A stretch of 35,637 nucleotides of DNA from an uncultured Mediterranea sp. (lineage in GTDB: Bacteria; Bacteroidota; Bacteroidia; Bacteroidales; Bacteroidaceae), in assembly GCA_946056155.1 (NCBI GenBank), contig CAMGIP010000010.1, positions 1 through 35,637 of the forward strand, in the 5' to 3' direction. The first letter of the stretch is position 1; each line of letters opens with the position of its first letter. Both the position numbers and the translations under genes were made by a program. Positions 7,730-16,319 of this stretch are shown in pieces. The notes under the pieces are model-generated. The model was not told the DNA's origin, made no database searches, and saw only the letters and a program-made list of their open reading frames with translations.

Positions 7730-8110
7730 TTAGGACTGTTTCTGGAACATCTGCTCCTCCATCTTCAGTTCGTTGAAGAGCTGCAGCGAGTCCCAGAAAA
7801 TGTTGTGGAGTGTCACTCCCGCCTTCAGTCCGATGGGTTCGATGCCCTCCTGCCGGTAGCGGTTGAGGAAGCGGCTCAATGTGGTGTCATCAAAGCCGTT
7901 GAGGAGCATCATCTCTCGGCCCAAAGGCGTTTGACTCAAGGGGCGAGGTTCCCGTTGAAAGCCGGGAAGACCGAGCAGCACACCCACAGGATTAAGGTAG
8001 TCGATGGGGGATACGGCATGCACCTCAATTCCCATACTTCTGGCCAGCTTCCTGATTTGCTGTTCCTTCTGTGCCGGTACTTCGTACAAAAGAATAGATC
8101 GGGTTTCCAT
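7730..8110 (-). CDS. DUF3783 domain-containing small protein
   Basis: A 126-residue soluble protein without signal peptide or membrane segment. The N-terminal half, with ILLYEVPAQKEQQIRKLARSMGIEV followed by a hydrophobic GVLLGLPGF turn, resembles the DUF3783 family, whose function is not known. The C-terminal half (LKAGVTLHNIFWDSLQLFNELKMEEQMF) is probably helical. The ATG at 8110 is the only sensible start. It lies 110 bp downstream of metG on the same strand, separated by a long imperfect hairpin, so it may be co-transcribed at reduced level. Family assignment is from memory of the pattern and is moderate. Confidence 0.65.
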   Translation of the reverse strand: METRSILLYEVPAQKEQQIRKLARSMGIEVHAVSPIDYLNPVGVLLGLPGFQREPRPLSQTPLGREMMLLNGFDDTTLSRFLNRYRQEGIEPIGLKAGVTLHNIFWDSLQLFNELKMEEQMFQKQS

Positions 8111-8138
8111 TGATTCTGTGGCATATTATAAGGGAGCA

Positions 8139-8183
8139 TACCCCTCAGAAACAGCGTTCTTCTTGTCCTGTTCCTGAGGGGTA
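8139..8183. terminator. Long hairpin between metG and the DUF3783 gene
   Basis: TACCCCTCAGAAACAG (8139-8154) pairs with CTGTTCCTGAGGGGTA (8168-8183): 16 bp with one mismatch and a 13-nt loop. On the minus strand it lies 38 bp after the metG stop and 28 bp before the DUF3783 ATG. There is no T-run immediately after it in the minus direction, so it may be a partial terminator, an attenuator or an mRNA processing/stabilising element rather than a full stop. Confidence 0.6.
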
Positions 8184-8220
8184 ATCTTTATTCTCCTACA
8201 GGTTAGCTCTTTACGATAAA

Positions 8221-10263
8221 TTACTTCACTTCGCTACCGGGGGCCACTTCGCGGAGCAGAGAGGTGACGGCCAATGAGCCGTCGAAATCCTCGGCAGAGA
8301 GAATCATGCCTTCGCTCACCAGACCATTCTTGAACTGACGGGGAGCGAGGTTGGCGATGAAGAGCACCTCTTTGCCCACCAGTTCCTCAGGTTTATAGTG
8401 CTGGGCGATACCGCTTACGATGGTGCGGTTCTCCAGTCCGTCAGCAATCTTGAACTGCAGAAGTTTCTTCATCTTGGGCACAGCCTGACACTCCAATACC
8501 TTACCCACACGGATATCCAACTTCTCGAACTCCTCAAAGGAGATGGTAGGTTTGATGGGGTTGGCCTTGTGGGCAGCTGCCTCATTGGCTTTCTTAGTGG
8601 CCAGCAACTTATCGATTTGTGCCTGAATGGCATCATCTTCTATCTTCTCGAAGAGCAGCGACGGTTCAGCCAACTGGTGTCCGGCAGGCAGGAGGTCGGT
8701 ACTGCCGAGCTGGCTCCAGTCGAATTCCTTCATGTTGAGCATCTCACGCAGCTTGGCACTGCTGAAGGGGAGGAACGGTTCGAAGGCAATGCTCAGGTTG
8801 GCAGCCAACTGCAGGGAGATGTTCAGGATAGTCTTCACCCGTTCGGGATCTGTCTTCACTACTTTCCAAGGTTCACTGTCGGCCAAGTACTTGTTGCCGA
8901 TGCGTGCCAGGTTCATGGCCTCCTTCTGTGCATCGCGGAACTTGAAGACATCCAGCAGCTTCTCCACATCTTGCTTCACGTCAGCAAACTCCTTCAGCGT
9001 TTCGCGATCGTAGTCGGTGAGTTCACCGCAAGCAGGTACTACACCGTCGTAGTACTTCTTGGTCAGCTGCAGGGCCCGGTTGACAAAGTTGCCATAGACA
9101 GCCACCAACTCGTTGTTATTACGTGCCTGGAAATCCTTCCAGGTGAAGTCGTTGTCTTTGGTCTCCGGAGCGTTGGCTGTCAGCACATAGCGCAGCACAT
9201 CCTGTTTTCCGGGGAAATCGACCAGGTATTCATGAAGCCATACGGCCCAGTTGCGTGAGGTAGAGATTTTGTCGCCCTCCAAGTTGAGGAACTCGTTGGA
9301 GGGTACGTTGTCGGGCAGGATGTAGCTACCTTCAGCTTTCAGCATGGAGGGGAAGACGATGCAGTGGAAGACGATGTTGTCCTTGCCGATGAAGTGGATG
9401 AGGCGTGTCTCGGGATCTTTCCACCACTTTTCCCACGAGTCAGGCAGCAGCTCTTTGGTGTTGCTGATGTAGCCGATGGGAGCATCAAACCATACGTAGA
9501 GCACTTTGCCTTCGCCACCTTCAGCCGGTACAGGAATACCCCAGTCGAGGTCGCGCGTCACTGCACGCGGCTGCAAGCCCAGGTCCAACCACGACTTGCA
9601 CTGGCCATAGACATTGGGTCTCCACTCCTTGTGCTCCTGGAGAATCCACTGCTCCAACCACTGCTGGTAGTCGTTGAGCGGTAGGTACCAGTGGGTGGTC
9701 TTACGCTTTACCAGGGGATTGCCCGTAAGTGCATTCACCGGATTGATCAGCTCGTCCGGGCTCAGTGTGCTTCCGCACTTCTCGCACTGGTCGCCGTAGG
9801 CACCCTGCGCATGGCAGCGCGGACATTCACCCATGATGTTACGGTCCGTCAGGAACTGCTTGGCACCCTCGTCGTAGAACTGTTCACTCTCCAACTTCAC
9901 GAATTTGTTGTTCTTGTCAAGAGTGCGGAAGAAGTCGCTGGCCAGTTCACGGTGCGTGGGAGAGGTGGTGCGGCTGTAGATGTCGAAAGAGATGCCGAAC
10001 TCCTCGAAGGAGCGTTTGATGAGGTTGTGGTACCGGTCCACCACATCCTGAGGGGTGCATCCCTCTTTCTTGGCGCGGATGGTCACAGGTACACCATGTT
10101 CATCGCTACCACCGATAAAGAGCACATCCTGCTTTTTGAGTCGGAGGTAGCGTACATAAATGTCAGCGGGTACATACACGCCAGCCAGATGGCCGATGTG
10201 TACAGGACCATTGGCATACGGCAGAGCCGATGTCACGGTTGTTCGTTTGAATTTTTTTTCCAT
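8221..10263 (-). CDS. metG: Methionyl-tRNA synthetase
   Basis: A 680-residue class I aminoacyl-tRNA synthetase that charges tRNA-Met with methionine in the cytoplasm. The N-terminus has [17 protein letters not shown] with the HIGH motif at 22-25. The zinc-knuckle cysteines are at 147, 150, 160 and 163. The KMSKS loop appears as KISTS at 332-336, a normal variant in this family. WYLPL and a GIPVP motif follow the family order. From about residue 575 an added EMAP/Arc1p-type tRNA-binding OB domain ([18 protein letters not shown]) extends to the end, as in full-length dimeric MetG. Length matches Bacteroidales orthologues. It has its own promoter near 10336 and a perfect hairpin at the start of the mRNA. 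The gene is intact. Confidence 0.98.
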   Translation of the reverse strand: MEKKFKRTTVTSALPYANGPVHIGHLAGVYVPADIYVRYLRLKKQDVLFIGGSDEHGVPVTIRAKKEGCTPQDVVDRYHNLIKRSFEEFGISFDIYSRTTSPTHRELASDFFRTLDKNNKFVKLESEQFYDEGAKQFLTDRNIMGECPRCHAQGAYGDQCEKCGSTLSPDELINPVNALTGNPLVKRKTTHWYLPLNDYQQWLEQWILQEHKEWRPNVYGQCKSWLDLGLQPRAVTRDLDWGIPVPAEGGEGKVLYVWFDAPIGYISNTKELLPDSWEKWWKDPETRLIHFIGKDNIVFHCIVFPSMLKAEGSYILPDNVPSNEFLNLEGDKISTSRNWAVWLHEYLVDFPGKQDVLRYVLTANAPETKDNDFTWKDFQARNNNELVAVYGNFVNRALQLTKKYYDGVVPACGELTDYDRETLKEFADVKQDVEKLLDVFKFRDAQKEAMNLARIGNKYLADSEPWKVVKTDPERVKTILNISLQLAANLSIAFEPFLPFSSAKLREMLNMKEFDWSQLGSTDLLPAGHQLAEPSLLFEKIEDDAIQAQIDKLLATKKANEAAAHKANPIKPTISFEEFEKLDIRVGKVLECQAVPKMKKLLQFKIADGLENRTIVSGIAQHYKPEELVGKEVLFIANLAPRQFKNGLVSEGMILSAEDFDGSLAVTSLLREVAPGSEVK

Positions 10264-10302
10264 CAGAGTCTATTTTTTTGTTTTATTATTCATGAAGTAC
10301 TT

Positions 10303-10325
10303 GCTGGAGTGATTGTCACTCCAGC
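10303..10325. promoter_or_regulatory. Perfect hairpin at the predicted 5' end of metG mRNA
   Basis: GCTGGAGTGA (10303-10312), loop TTG, TCACTCCAGC (10316-10325): a fully paired 10-bp stem with a 3-nt loop. Given the -7 box at 10336-10343, transcription on the minus strand should begin near 10330, so the hairpin would form within the first few nucleotides. There is no T-run after it. A stabilising 5' stem or a protein-binding site is more likely than a terminator. Confidence 0.65.
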
Positions 10326-10335
10326 TATTGCGCCA

Positions 10336-10365
10336 CAAAAATACGGAAAATCTCTGCAATTACAA
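10336..10365 (-). promoter_or_regulatory. metG promoter
   Basis: On the minus strand 10336-10343 reads TATTTTTG (TAnnTTTG consensus). A TTG at 10363-10365 lies 19 nt upstream, the spacing expected for the Bacteroidetes -33 element. The metG ATG is at 10263, giving a leader of about 65 nt. Confidence 0.7.
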
Positions 10366-10413
10366 TTTGCTGGAGGTTGATTTCGGTTCTGAATTTACAA
10401 ATTATAATCTATT

Positions 10414-10438
10414 TCAAGTTTCACAAGTTATAAACTTG
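10414..10438. repeat. Short recurring intergenic motif with palindrome
   Basis: TCAAGTTTCACAAGTTAT (10414-10431) matches 7346-7363 at 17 of 18 positions. It overlaps CAAGTTATAAACTTG (10424-10438), a 6-3-6 perfect palindrome that begins 10 bp past the kinase stop. It may act as a weak transcript end for the kinase gene, but there is no long T-run. Confidence 0.4.
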
Positions 10439-10448
10439 CTCTAACTAT

Positions 10449-12743
10449 TTATACCCGTTTTACCCAAAGCGAGAATCGGCTACCTTTACCCGGTTCCGAA
10501 ACAAGGGTGATGCGTGCTCCCAGCTTGTCGGCAATCACTTTACAGATGGAGAGTCCGAGTCCCGTTCCCTGCCGGAATTCGTCCACCTTATAGAATCGTT
10601 CGAATACCATCAGTTGCTGTTCGCGGCTCATGCCGATACCTGTATCTTCCACATAGAGCTCCACCTCTTGCGTCTGTTCCGAGTTTTTCCATCCTAAGTA
10701 CACAGACCCTTTTGGGGTAAATTTGGCTGCATTGCTCAGGAAGTTGATCATCACCTGCTCGATGCGCTTCTCATCACCAATGATGGTGAGGTTATGCTCT
10801 CCCTGCATCAGTTCGTAAGTGATGTGTGAGGGTGCCTGTACAGTATAGCTCTGATGGATATAGTTCATCATCTTGTCCAAGTCACAGGGTACCGGTTGCA
10901 GTGTGATGTGTCCCGACTCGATGCGTGAGAGATCCAGCACATCGTCGATGAGCTTCAGCAGCAGGTCGTTGTTCTTGTTGATGGTTTCCATCATCTCCTC
11001 TTTCTCTTCGTCCTCAAACTCCATGCCTGGTGTGGCCAGGATGTTGCTGAATCCCACGATGGCATTGAGCGGAGTACGTATCTCGTGGCTCATGTTGGCA
11101 AGGAATGACTCCTTCAGTTCCGCCTTTTCTGCCATCTTACGCGCCTCTATTAGCTCCTGCTCACGCTCTTTGATGTTATCGATATTGATTAGCAGTCCGT
11201 AGCTTCCGCTGTTGTAGTTGCTTTGCTTCTGTGCGTGGTTGGCTCGGATTTGCCACCATTCGTAGCTGCCTGTTCGCAGGAAGTCACACTGCACTTCAAT
11301 GATGCTGGTGAGTCCCTTTTCCAGCTTGTTCACCTCATTTTCGTAGGTGGATCGGGTGTCTGGGTGGATATACTTGGCAAAGTCTTTCATCTGGATGAGG
11401 TGTGGTGACTGTCCGAGATAGTTCCAGAACTCCTCCTCCAAGGTAATCTCTTCGCCCCGTTGTTTCCAAGCAAAGGCCTGGCTGTTCTGAAGTGCTGTCT
11501 TCAGCATCTCCCGCTCTTCAAGCGACTGCTTGATGGTGTGCAGTCTGTGCATACGCTCGCGTATAAAGAGCACCAGTAGAGTGACAATTACTCCTCCGAG
11601 AATGCTGAAACCCAAGATTCTGATCCAATAGGCGAGACGGGGATGATAGTCGCTGAAGTAGGCTCTGGTGAGTTCATATCCCTCGGGGATGGAGTCTATC
11701 GGTACGCCGAGGTGGCGGTAGTTAGGCCAGTCGAGAAAGCGTGCCTTCCGGCTGTTATGGAAGGGGATATTCCCTGGGTCTTCGCCGCGGAGCACCCGTA
11801 TGGCCAAGGCCACGCCATCGGCTGCTTGGTACTTCATCGGCGAGAAGTAGCCCCCCACAAAGGAGCCTCTGTCTGTTGCAAAGTAGTTGTACACCGCGGT
11901 GAATTTCTCCTTGTTGGTGAAGTTGAGGGCGGCGTTGGAGAATCCCTCCGACTTGAGCTGCAGGTAGTAGAAAGGCTGGTCGCTGCGCATCAGGAAGAAG
12001 AAGTTCTCGTCACCCAAGGTGGCTTTGTCTGACTGTGATGCGGTGTTGCGCTCCCCGTCGCGGGTGGAAAGTGAGGTTAGGGTGAAGATGCTGTCGGGTG
12101 TGGTACGTACATGGTAAAGCGTATGTTTCCACTCCAGGTTGTTGATCACATTGGGGAGAGTATCGAGCTGTTCTTTGCAAAGTTTTACCGTCATTTTATC
12201 CAAGACCCTGTTTTCCAGTATGGTGAAGGTGTGTCGATGGCCGATTATTTCACGTATGATCTTCATGTTCTCCAGTACGTCGATGGTATCTGTCACACCG
12301 GTTACGGTGGTGTATTTGCTTAGCATGCCTTTGTTGGGAAACTGCACTCCGATGAAGACGACTGGTATTCTCTTGGTCAGGGGATGCTGCTGCACAAGCA
12401 GTGAATAGGTTGCCTGGTCACCTACGGGGATGATGAGGTCGGGCTCCTCTTCCGGTTTGATGTTGTCGAGCACCTGCTTGATGTAGTCCAGTTCCTGCCC
12501 ATGGTTACGTGCCTCGCTGTCGAGGTAGTAGGTGGATATCGTCACCGGCTCACCCTGCTTGCGGAATTCCGAGTCGATGAGCCGATTGAACTCCGGATAG
12601 TTAGGGAAATTTTGGTCGAAGGAGTGGATGATGAGTACGCGGTAGTTGGCAGTATGCTGGCAATTAACCACAACAGCCACCGTCACTACAAGGAGCAGTG
12701 CGGCGACTATAGCGGTCTGTATCTTTTTGATTCTCTTCTTCAT
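10449..12743 (-). CDS. Membrane sensor histidine kinase with periplasmic binding-protein-like sensor (copy 1)
   Basis: A 764-residue inner-membrane kinase. A first membrane segment lies at about 9-28. The periplasmic part (30-370) looks like an ABC-type substrate-binding protein: YRVLIIHSFDQNFPNYPEF near 34, then PDLIIPVGDQATY (101-113) and VVFIGVQFPN (128-137). A second membrane segment at about 374-394 is followed by a PAS-like domain (420-530), a HisKA domain with MSHEIRTPLN and phosphoacceptor His553, and an ATPase domain with N-box NFLSNAAK (667-674), DTGIGM (700-705) and GTGLGL (726-731). All kinase residues are present. No receiver domain is fused and no response regulator is in the window. 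It sits 58 bp downstream of the TonB-dependent receptor gene, probably in the same transcript, and is a close paralogue of the kinase at 16320-18635. It presumably senses a periplasmic ligand; which one is unknown. Confidence 0.9.
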   Translation of the reverse strand: MKKRIKKIQTAIVAALLLVVTVAVVVNCQHTANYRVLIIHSFDQNFPNYPEFNRLIDSEFRKQGEPVTISTYYLDSEARNHGQELDYIKQVLDNIKPEEEPDLIIPVGDQATYSLLVQQHPLTKRIPVVFIGVQFPNKGMLSKYTTVTGVTDTIDVLENMKIIREIIGHRHTFTILENRVLDKMTVKLCKEQLDTLPNVINNLEWKHTLYHVRTTPDSIFTLTSLSTRDGERNTASQSDKATLGDENFFFLMRSDQPFYYLQLKSEGFSNAALNFTNKEKFTAVYNYFATDRGSFVGGYFSPMKYQAADGVALAIRVLRGEDPGNIPFHNSRKARFLDWPNYRHLGVPIDSIPEGYELTRAYFSDYHPRLAYWIRILGFSILGGVIVTLLVLFIRERMHRLHTIKQSLEEREMLKTALQNSQAFAWKQRGEEITLEEEFWNYLGQSPHLIQMKDFAKYIHPDTRSTYENEVNKLEKGLTSIIEVQCDFLRTGSYEWWQIRANHAQKQSNYNSGSYGLLINIDNIKEREQELIEARKMAEKAELKESFLANMSHEIRTPLNAIVGFSNILATPGMEFEDEEKEEMMETINKNNDLLLKLIDDVLDLSRIESGHITLQPVPCDLDKMMNYIHQSYTVQAPSHITYELMQGEHNLTIIGDEKRIEQVMINFLSNAAKFTPKGSVYLGWKNSEQTQEVELYVEDTGIGMSREQQLMVFERFYKVDEFRQGTGLGLSICKVIADKLGARITLVSEPGKGSRFSLWVKRV

Positions 12744-12770
12744 TGTCAGCTACGGTTTTTCGATAGTTCA

Positions 12771-12791
12771 GACTTCCCGGTGCGGGAGGTC
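12771..12791. other. Intercistronic hairpin between receptor and kinase genes
   Basis: GACTTCCCG (12771-12779), loop GTG, CGGGAGGTC (12783-12791): a 9-bp stem with one G-T wobble, in the 58-bp gap after the receptor stop. There is no T-run in the minus direction. It may mark an mRNA processing point giving different levels of receptor and kinase transcript (inference). Confidence 0.45.
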
Positions 12792-12801
12792 TCTCCTCCG
12801 G

Positions 12802-15800
12802 TTAGTGGAAGAGGTATCTCACACCCAACTGCAGTTGCCAGCAGTTGTTGGAGTTGAGGTAGGAGGTGAAAGTTTTGTCCACCAGTCGGTTCTGCCCTTC
12901 ACTATCCTTGTAGGTGCTCATCGTATAGATAGGCTGGTTATTCTCGGTCACCCCAACACGCTTCAGCGGTTTGGGTGCTCCTGCCTGTGTGGTCTTCTGT
13001 GTACCCCACTTGCTGTTGAGCAGGTTGCCGATGTTCATCACATCGAGGTTCAGCTGCAGGCGGTGCTCTTTCTTGCCCACTTTGAGGCCAAACTCCTGTA
13101 CTACACGCAGGTCGAAGCGGTGCATCCAGGGTGAGTAGGCTGCGTTGGCTTTGGCATACTCGCCCTTGTGCTTCTTCAGGTACGGGTCTTTATTGATGAA
13201 GGCCCAGAAGGCATCGCGCTGTTCGTCAGCAGTAAAGGTTACGTCTCCTACCTTTTTGTCCTGGAAGATCAGTTCCTCCTTGTTGGCTGGAATATAGAGC
13301 AGGTCATTGTTCACCCCATCGTTGTTCATATCGCCGTCGTAGGTATAGCTGTAGGCGGCACCGTGGCGACCTTCGTAGAGCAGTGAGATGTCGGTGCTGG
13401 CATGGTTGCGTGCATAGTTGATGCGATAGGTGGCAGTAGCCAATACGCGGTGGGGTGAGCGGAGGTAGAGTGCATTGCCTACTGTGGCGTAGTTATAGCC
13501 GTTCACGGTCGGCAGGTTGCTGGCCATATTCTCAATCTGGTTGCTGTTCATGCTGTCGATGGTCTTGGATACCGTATAAGTATAGGCCGCCATAAGGTGG
13601 AGGTTCTGTACGGGACGTGCGTAAGCTTGGGCCACAAAGTTGGCGCTGTAGCCCTTGGTGGTGTTGGTCAGTACGTAGGCATAGCCGCGGTCGGCATAGT
13701 AGAGGCTCTGCTGTCTCCCTGGGTAGAAGTAGCGTTGGTCGGGACCTTCGAACTGGTTGGCTGTGGCCTTTGCAGGGTCGATGTTGGCATCATAGATGTG
13801 CATGGCATTTATGTCCTTGCTGTATGACCCTTCGAGGGTGAGTCCTGCGTCAAAAGAGGTGGGCAGCTTGAAGTCGATGGCCAATGTGCTCTTCCAGAGT
13901 TGCGGCATCTTGAATTTGCGGTCGATGGTCACCAAGTTACTGGCTGTGGCTGAGGCACCTGCCTGTTGCGGGAAGCGGTTTCTCAGCTCCTCGGGCATGT
14001 TTGGTACCTCTGCCAGAATCTGGTTCGGTGTGAGGATGCCTTTACCTTCGAAGTATTTCAGGAGGGGGTCGTTCTTATCCTTGATTTGGATGGAGTGCTG
14101 CAGCATACCGCTCCGCTCCTGCATCTTGCTGAGGATGATTAGGGGGAATCGTCCGGTGAAGATACCCGTACCTCCACGCAGTATGATACTGCCCTCTTCG
14201 TCGAGCTTGTAGTTGAAGCCCAAGCGGGGAGCAAAGAGGGGGATGGACTTGGGCCATTCGCCCGTATTGAGTTTCTTGCCGTTGAAGTCCAGTTCGGCCA
14301 CCGCGGGGTTCTCGTAGCGATGGTTGGTGTACATGGGCATATCCATGCGCACGCCGTACTGGATGTTGAAGCGATCGTTGACGTTCCACTCATCCTGTGC
14401 GTAGAACGAGAGACGGTTGTAGGTGATGTCGGCCAGTGCACGCTCCTCACCGGTCAGCGAATAGCAGAAGGCGAAAGCGATGGGGGCTCTCTTGTTGATG
14501 AAGTCATCGTAGGAGGCATAGCGGTAATAGCCAGCACCGTAGCGCATATAGCAGTTGCTAGCAGTAGTGCTCTCGAAGGCACCACCGAGTGAAATCTGGT
14601 GGCGTCCGGTGCTGATGGTGAAGTTGTCGGTCACGCTCCAGCTTTTCTCCTTGATACCGTTTCTCCAGGCGTGCTGGTCGTAGCCGGCATTGAGCCATGC
14701 ACGTGATACCCCACCATCATCCTCCTTGAGGATATCCACGGTAGGGAAGTCGCCCTCACACTCGCGGTTGTTGGCATCGTTGAAGGTGAAGCTGCCGCGC
14801 AGCACGTTGCTCATGCCCCAGCCGAAGTTGCTGCTAAGCTCAGCGCTGAGCGAATATACGTTGTCGATGCTCTTCCAGGTAGAGTTGCGGAAGGTCTGTG
14901 AGTAGATCGAGGTGGGAGCCTGGCCCAGACTTAATGCGGCACCTACGACATTGTTGTCCTTCTTGGTGTTCACCTGGTTGTAGCGCACCATCAGGTGGTG
15001 ATGGTCATTGATGTTCCAGTCGAAACGGCTGATGACACGGAACGAGTTGTTCTTGCCGTTGAAGTCGGTCCATGAACCGGGATTGTAGCCATACATGGAG
15101 ATGAGGTCATTGGCAAACCGCTCCATGTCTGCCGCCGTGACGCGGGAAATCATCTGCTGGGCATCCTCTTTGCCGTCGGTGGAGAGTCTCCACTTGTGGA
15201 TGGGGTAGGGAATATCCTCATATTCAGCGTTTACGAAGTAGAAGAGCTTGTTCTTCACGATAGGGCCTCCTACGGTGAAGCCATAGATGTTGCGTTGCTC
15301 TTTTTGTCGTGCGCTCAGCTCCATGTCATCCACCTTGTTGCCTCGCAGGTGTTCGTTCTTGAAGTAGCCGTAGGCCGATGCGGAGAGGTTGTTGGTACCG
15401 CTTTTGGTGATGGCGTTGATGGATGCACCCATGAAGTTGCTCTGCTTCACGTCAAAGGCAGAGGTGACCACTTGGATTTCCTCGATGGCATCTACCGAGA
15501 TGGGTGTACCGCCACCAGGCAGCTTCACGCGGTCAAGACCCATGTTGTAGTTGAAGTTACTGCCGTCGATGCTGAAGTTGTTCATGCCGCCGTTACGGCC
15601 TCCGTACTCTCCGTCCATGAAGTAGGGGGAGAGCCGAGCCAAGTCGTTGAGGTTACGGCTGATGTTGGGCGTGGCGTTGATATCGGCCCGGGTGATGTGG
15701 TTGGAGGCACCGGTTTTCAGCTCGGTAGCTCCCTTGCCGATAATCACCACCTCGTCCAGCTGGTTGTTGGTCTGGAGTGCCATCTGGCAACGGTAGGTCT

Positions 15801-16137
15801 CACCCAAACGGAGGGTAATCTTCTCCACTACCCCTTTGTTAAAGCCTACAAAGGTGGCTTCCAACCGGTAGGGACCACCGGTGCGCAGACCTTCCAAACG
15901 GAATTCACCCTCTCCATTGGCCAAAGCGGTGTATCGGGTACCTGAGGGTTCGTGAAGGGCGAGAACTAGTGCGCCCGGGAGGGGCTCCACACCATCGGTT
16001 ACATTACCTGTGATGGTAGATGAGGTCACTTGGGCAGAAGCCGGAAGGGTACAAAGCAGCATTAGCAGAATGAGCGTGTTTGCATTGAATTTTATTGCTG
16101 AGGCAATACTCTCAAATAGGCGTTTGTCTCTAATCAT
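12802..16137 (-). CDS. Oar-like TonB-dependent outer-membrane receptor
   Basis: An 1,111-residue outer-membrane protein. A signal peptide (1-35, LILLMLLCTLPASA-Q) is followed by a carboxypeptidase-regulatory-like beta-sandwich (about 38-122, TITGNVTDGVEPLPGALVLA) and a TonB-box/plug region starting LDEVVIIGKGA. Next come NFSIDGSNFNYNMGL, an IEEIQVVTSAFDVKQSNFMG motif and a large beta-barrel ending GVRYLFH. The FTVGGPIVKNKLFYFVNAEYE stretch is typical of the Oar family (named after the Myxococcus protein), which lacks a SusD partner. It would import or sense a ligand using TonB energy. It lies between two paralogous sensor kinases, which suggests that the kinases respond to the ligand it brings into the periplasm (inference). 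It has its own -7 box near 16182. There is no STN domain, so it should not signal by the FecR route. Confidence 0.9.
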   Translation of the reverse strand: MIRDKRLFESIASAIKFNANTLILLMLLCTLPASAQVTSSTITGNVTDGVEPLPGALVLALHEPSGTRYTALANGEGEFRLEGLRTGGPYRLEATFVGFNKGVVEKITLRLGETYRCQMALQTNNQLDEVVIIGKGATELKTGASNHITRADINATPNISRNLNDLARLSPYFMDGEYGGRNGGMNNFSIDGSNFNYNMGLDRVKLPGGGTPISVDAIEEIQVVTSAFDVKQSNFMGASINAITKSGTNNLSASAYGYFKNEHLRGNKVDDMELSARQKEQRNIYGFTVGGPIVKNKLFYFVNAEYEDIPYPIHKWRLSTDGKEDAQQMISRVTAADMERFANDLISMYGYNPGSWTDFNGKNNSFRVISRFDWNINDHHHLMVRYNQVNTKKDNNVVGAALSLGQAPTSIYSQTFRNSTWKSIDNVYSLSAELSSNFGWGMSNVLRGSFTFNDANNRECEGDFPTVDILKEDDGGVSRAWLNAGYDQHAWRNGIKEKSWSVTDNFTISTGRHQISLGGAFESTTASNCYMRYGAGYYRYASYDDFINKRAPIAFAFCYSLTGEERALADITYNRLSFYAQDEWNVNDRFNIQYGVRMDMPMYTNHRYENPAVAELDFNGKKLNTGEWPKSIPLFAPRLGFNYKLDEEGSIILRGGTGIFTGRFPLIILSKMQERSGMLQHSIQIKDKNDPLLKYFEGKGILTPNQILAEVPNMPEELRNRFPQQAGASATASNLVTIDRKFKMPQLWKSTLAIDFKLPTSFDAGLTLEGSYSKDINAMHIYDANIDPAKATANQFEGPDQRYFYPGRQQSLYYADRGYAYVLTNTTKGYSANFVAQAYARPVQNLHLMAAYTYTVSKTIDSMNSNQIENMASNLPTVNGYNYATVGNALYLRSPHRVLATATYRINYARNHASTDISLLYEGRHGAAYSYTYDGDMNNDGVNNDLLYIPANKEELIFQDKKVGDVTFTADEQRDAFWAFINKDPYLKKHKGEYAKANAAYSPWMHRFDLRVVQEFGLKVGKKEHRLQLNLDVMNIGNLLNSKWGTQKTTQAGAPKPLKRVGVTENNQPIYTMSTYKDSEGQNRLVDKTFTSYLNSNNCWQLQLGVRYLFH

Positions 16138-16181
16138 TTCTTGTTGTTGTGTTGGTTAACTACTTTTTCTTATTTCGGCTG

Positions 16182-16189
16182 CAAAGATA
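16182..16189 (-). promoter_or_regulatory. -7 box upstream of the Oar-like receptor gene
   Basis: TATCTTTG on the minus strand, an exact TAnnTTTG match 45 bp before the receptor ATG, in a very A/T-rich 182-bp gap. A -33 TTG at standard distance is not clear; the nearest lies 14 nt upstream in an A-run. Confidence 0.55.
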
Positions 16190-16319
16190 AAACTTTTTTT
16201 TTGCAATTATAAAACTATTTAGCTGTAATTCCGATTATTGGTACTTCTAATATATCTATTTTATTATGTTGAATAGAATTTTTCCTTTTTTGATTAGGTT
16301 AGTCAACTGTCTAAATACC

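Noticed and set aside
8398..9258. Long plus-strand open frame opposite metG
   Set aside because: It lies wholly antisense to a fully conserved metG and has no recognisable protein pattern; it is a composition shadow.
10264..10330. T-box or terminator interpretation of the metG 5' hairpin
   Set aside because: There is no T-box core or T-run, and T-box leaders are not known from Bacteroidetes; only a simple stem can be supported.
12655..12743. Possible lipobox (VVVNC) at the N-terminus of kinase copy 1
   Set aside because: It is the end of a transmembrane segment of an inner-membrane kinase; lipidation there would not fit the two-membrane-segment topology, and the paralogue lacks the cysteine.
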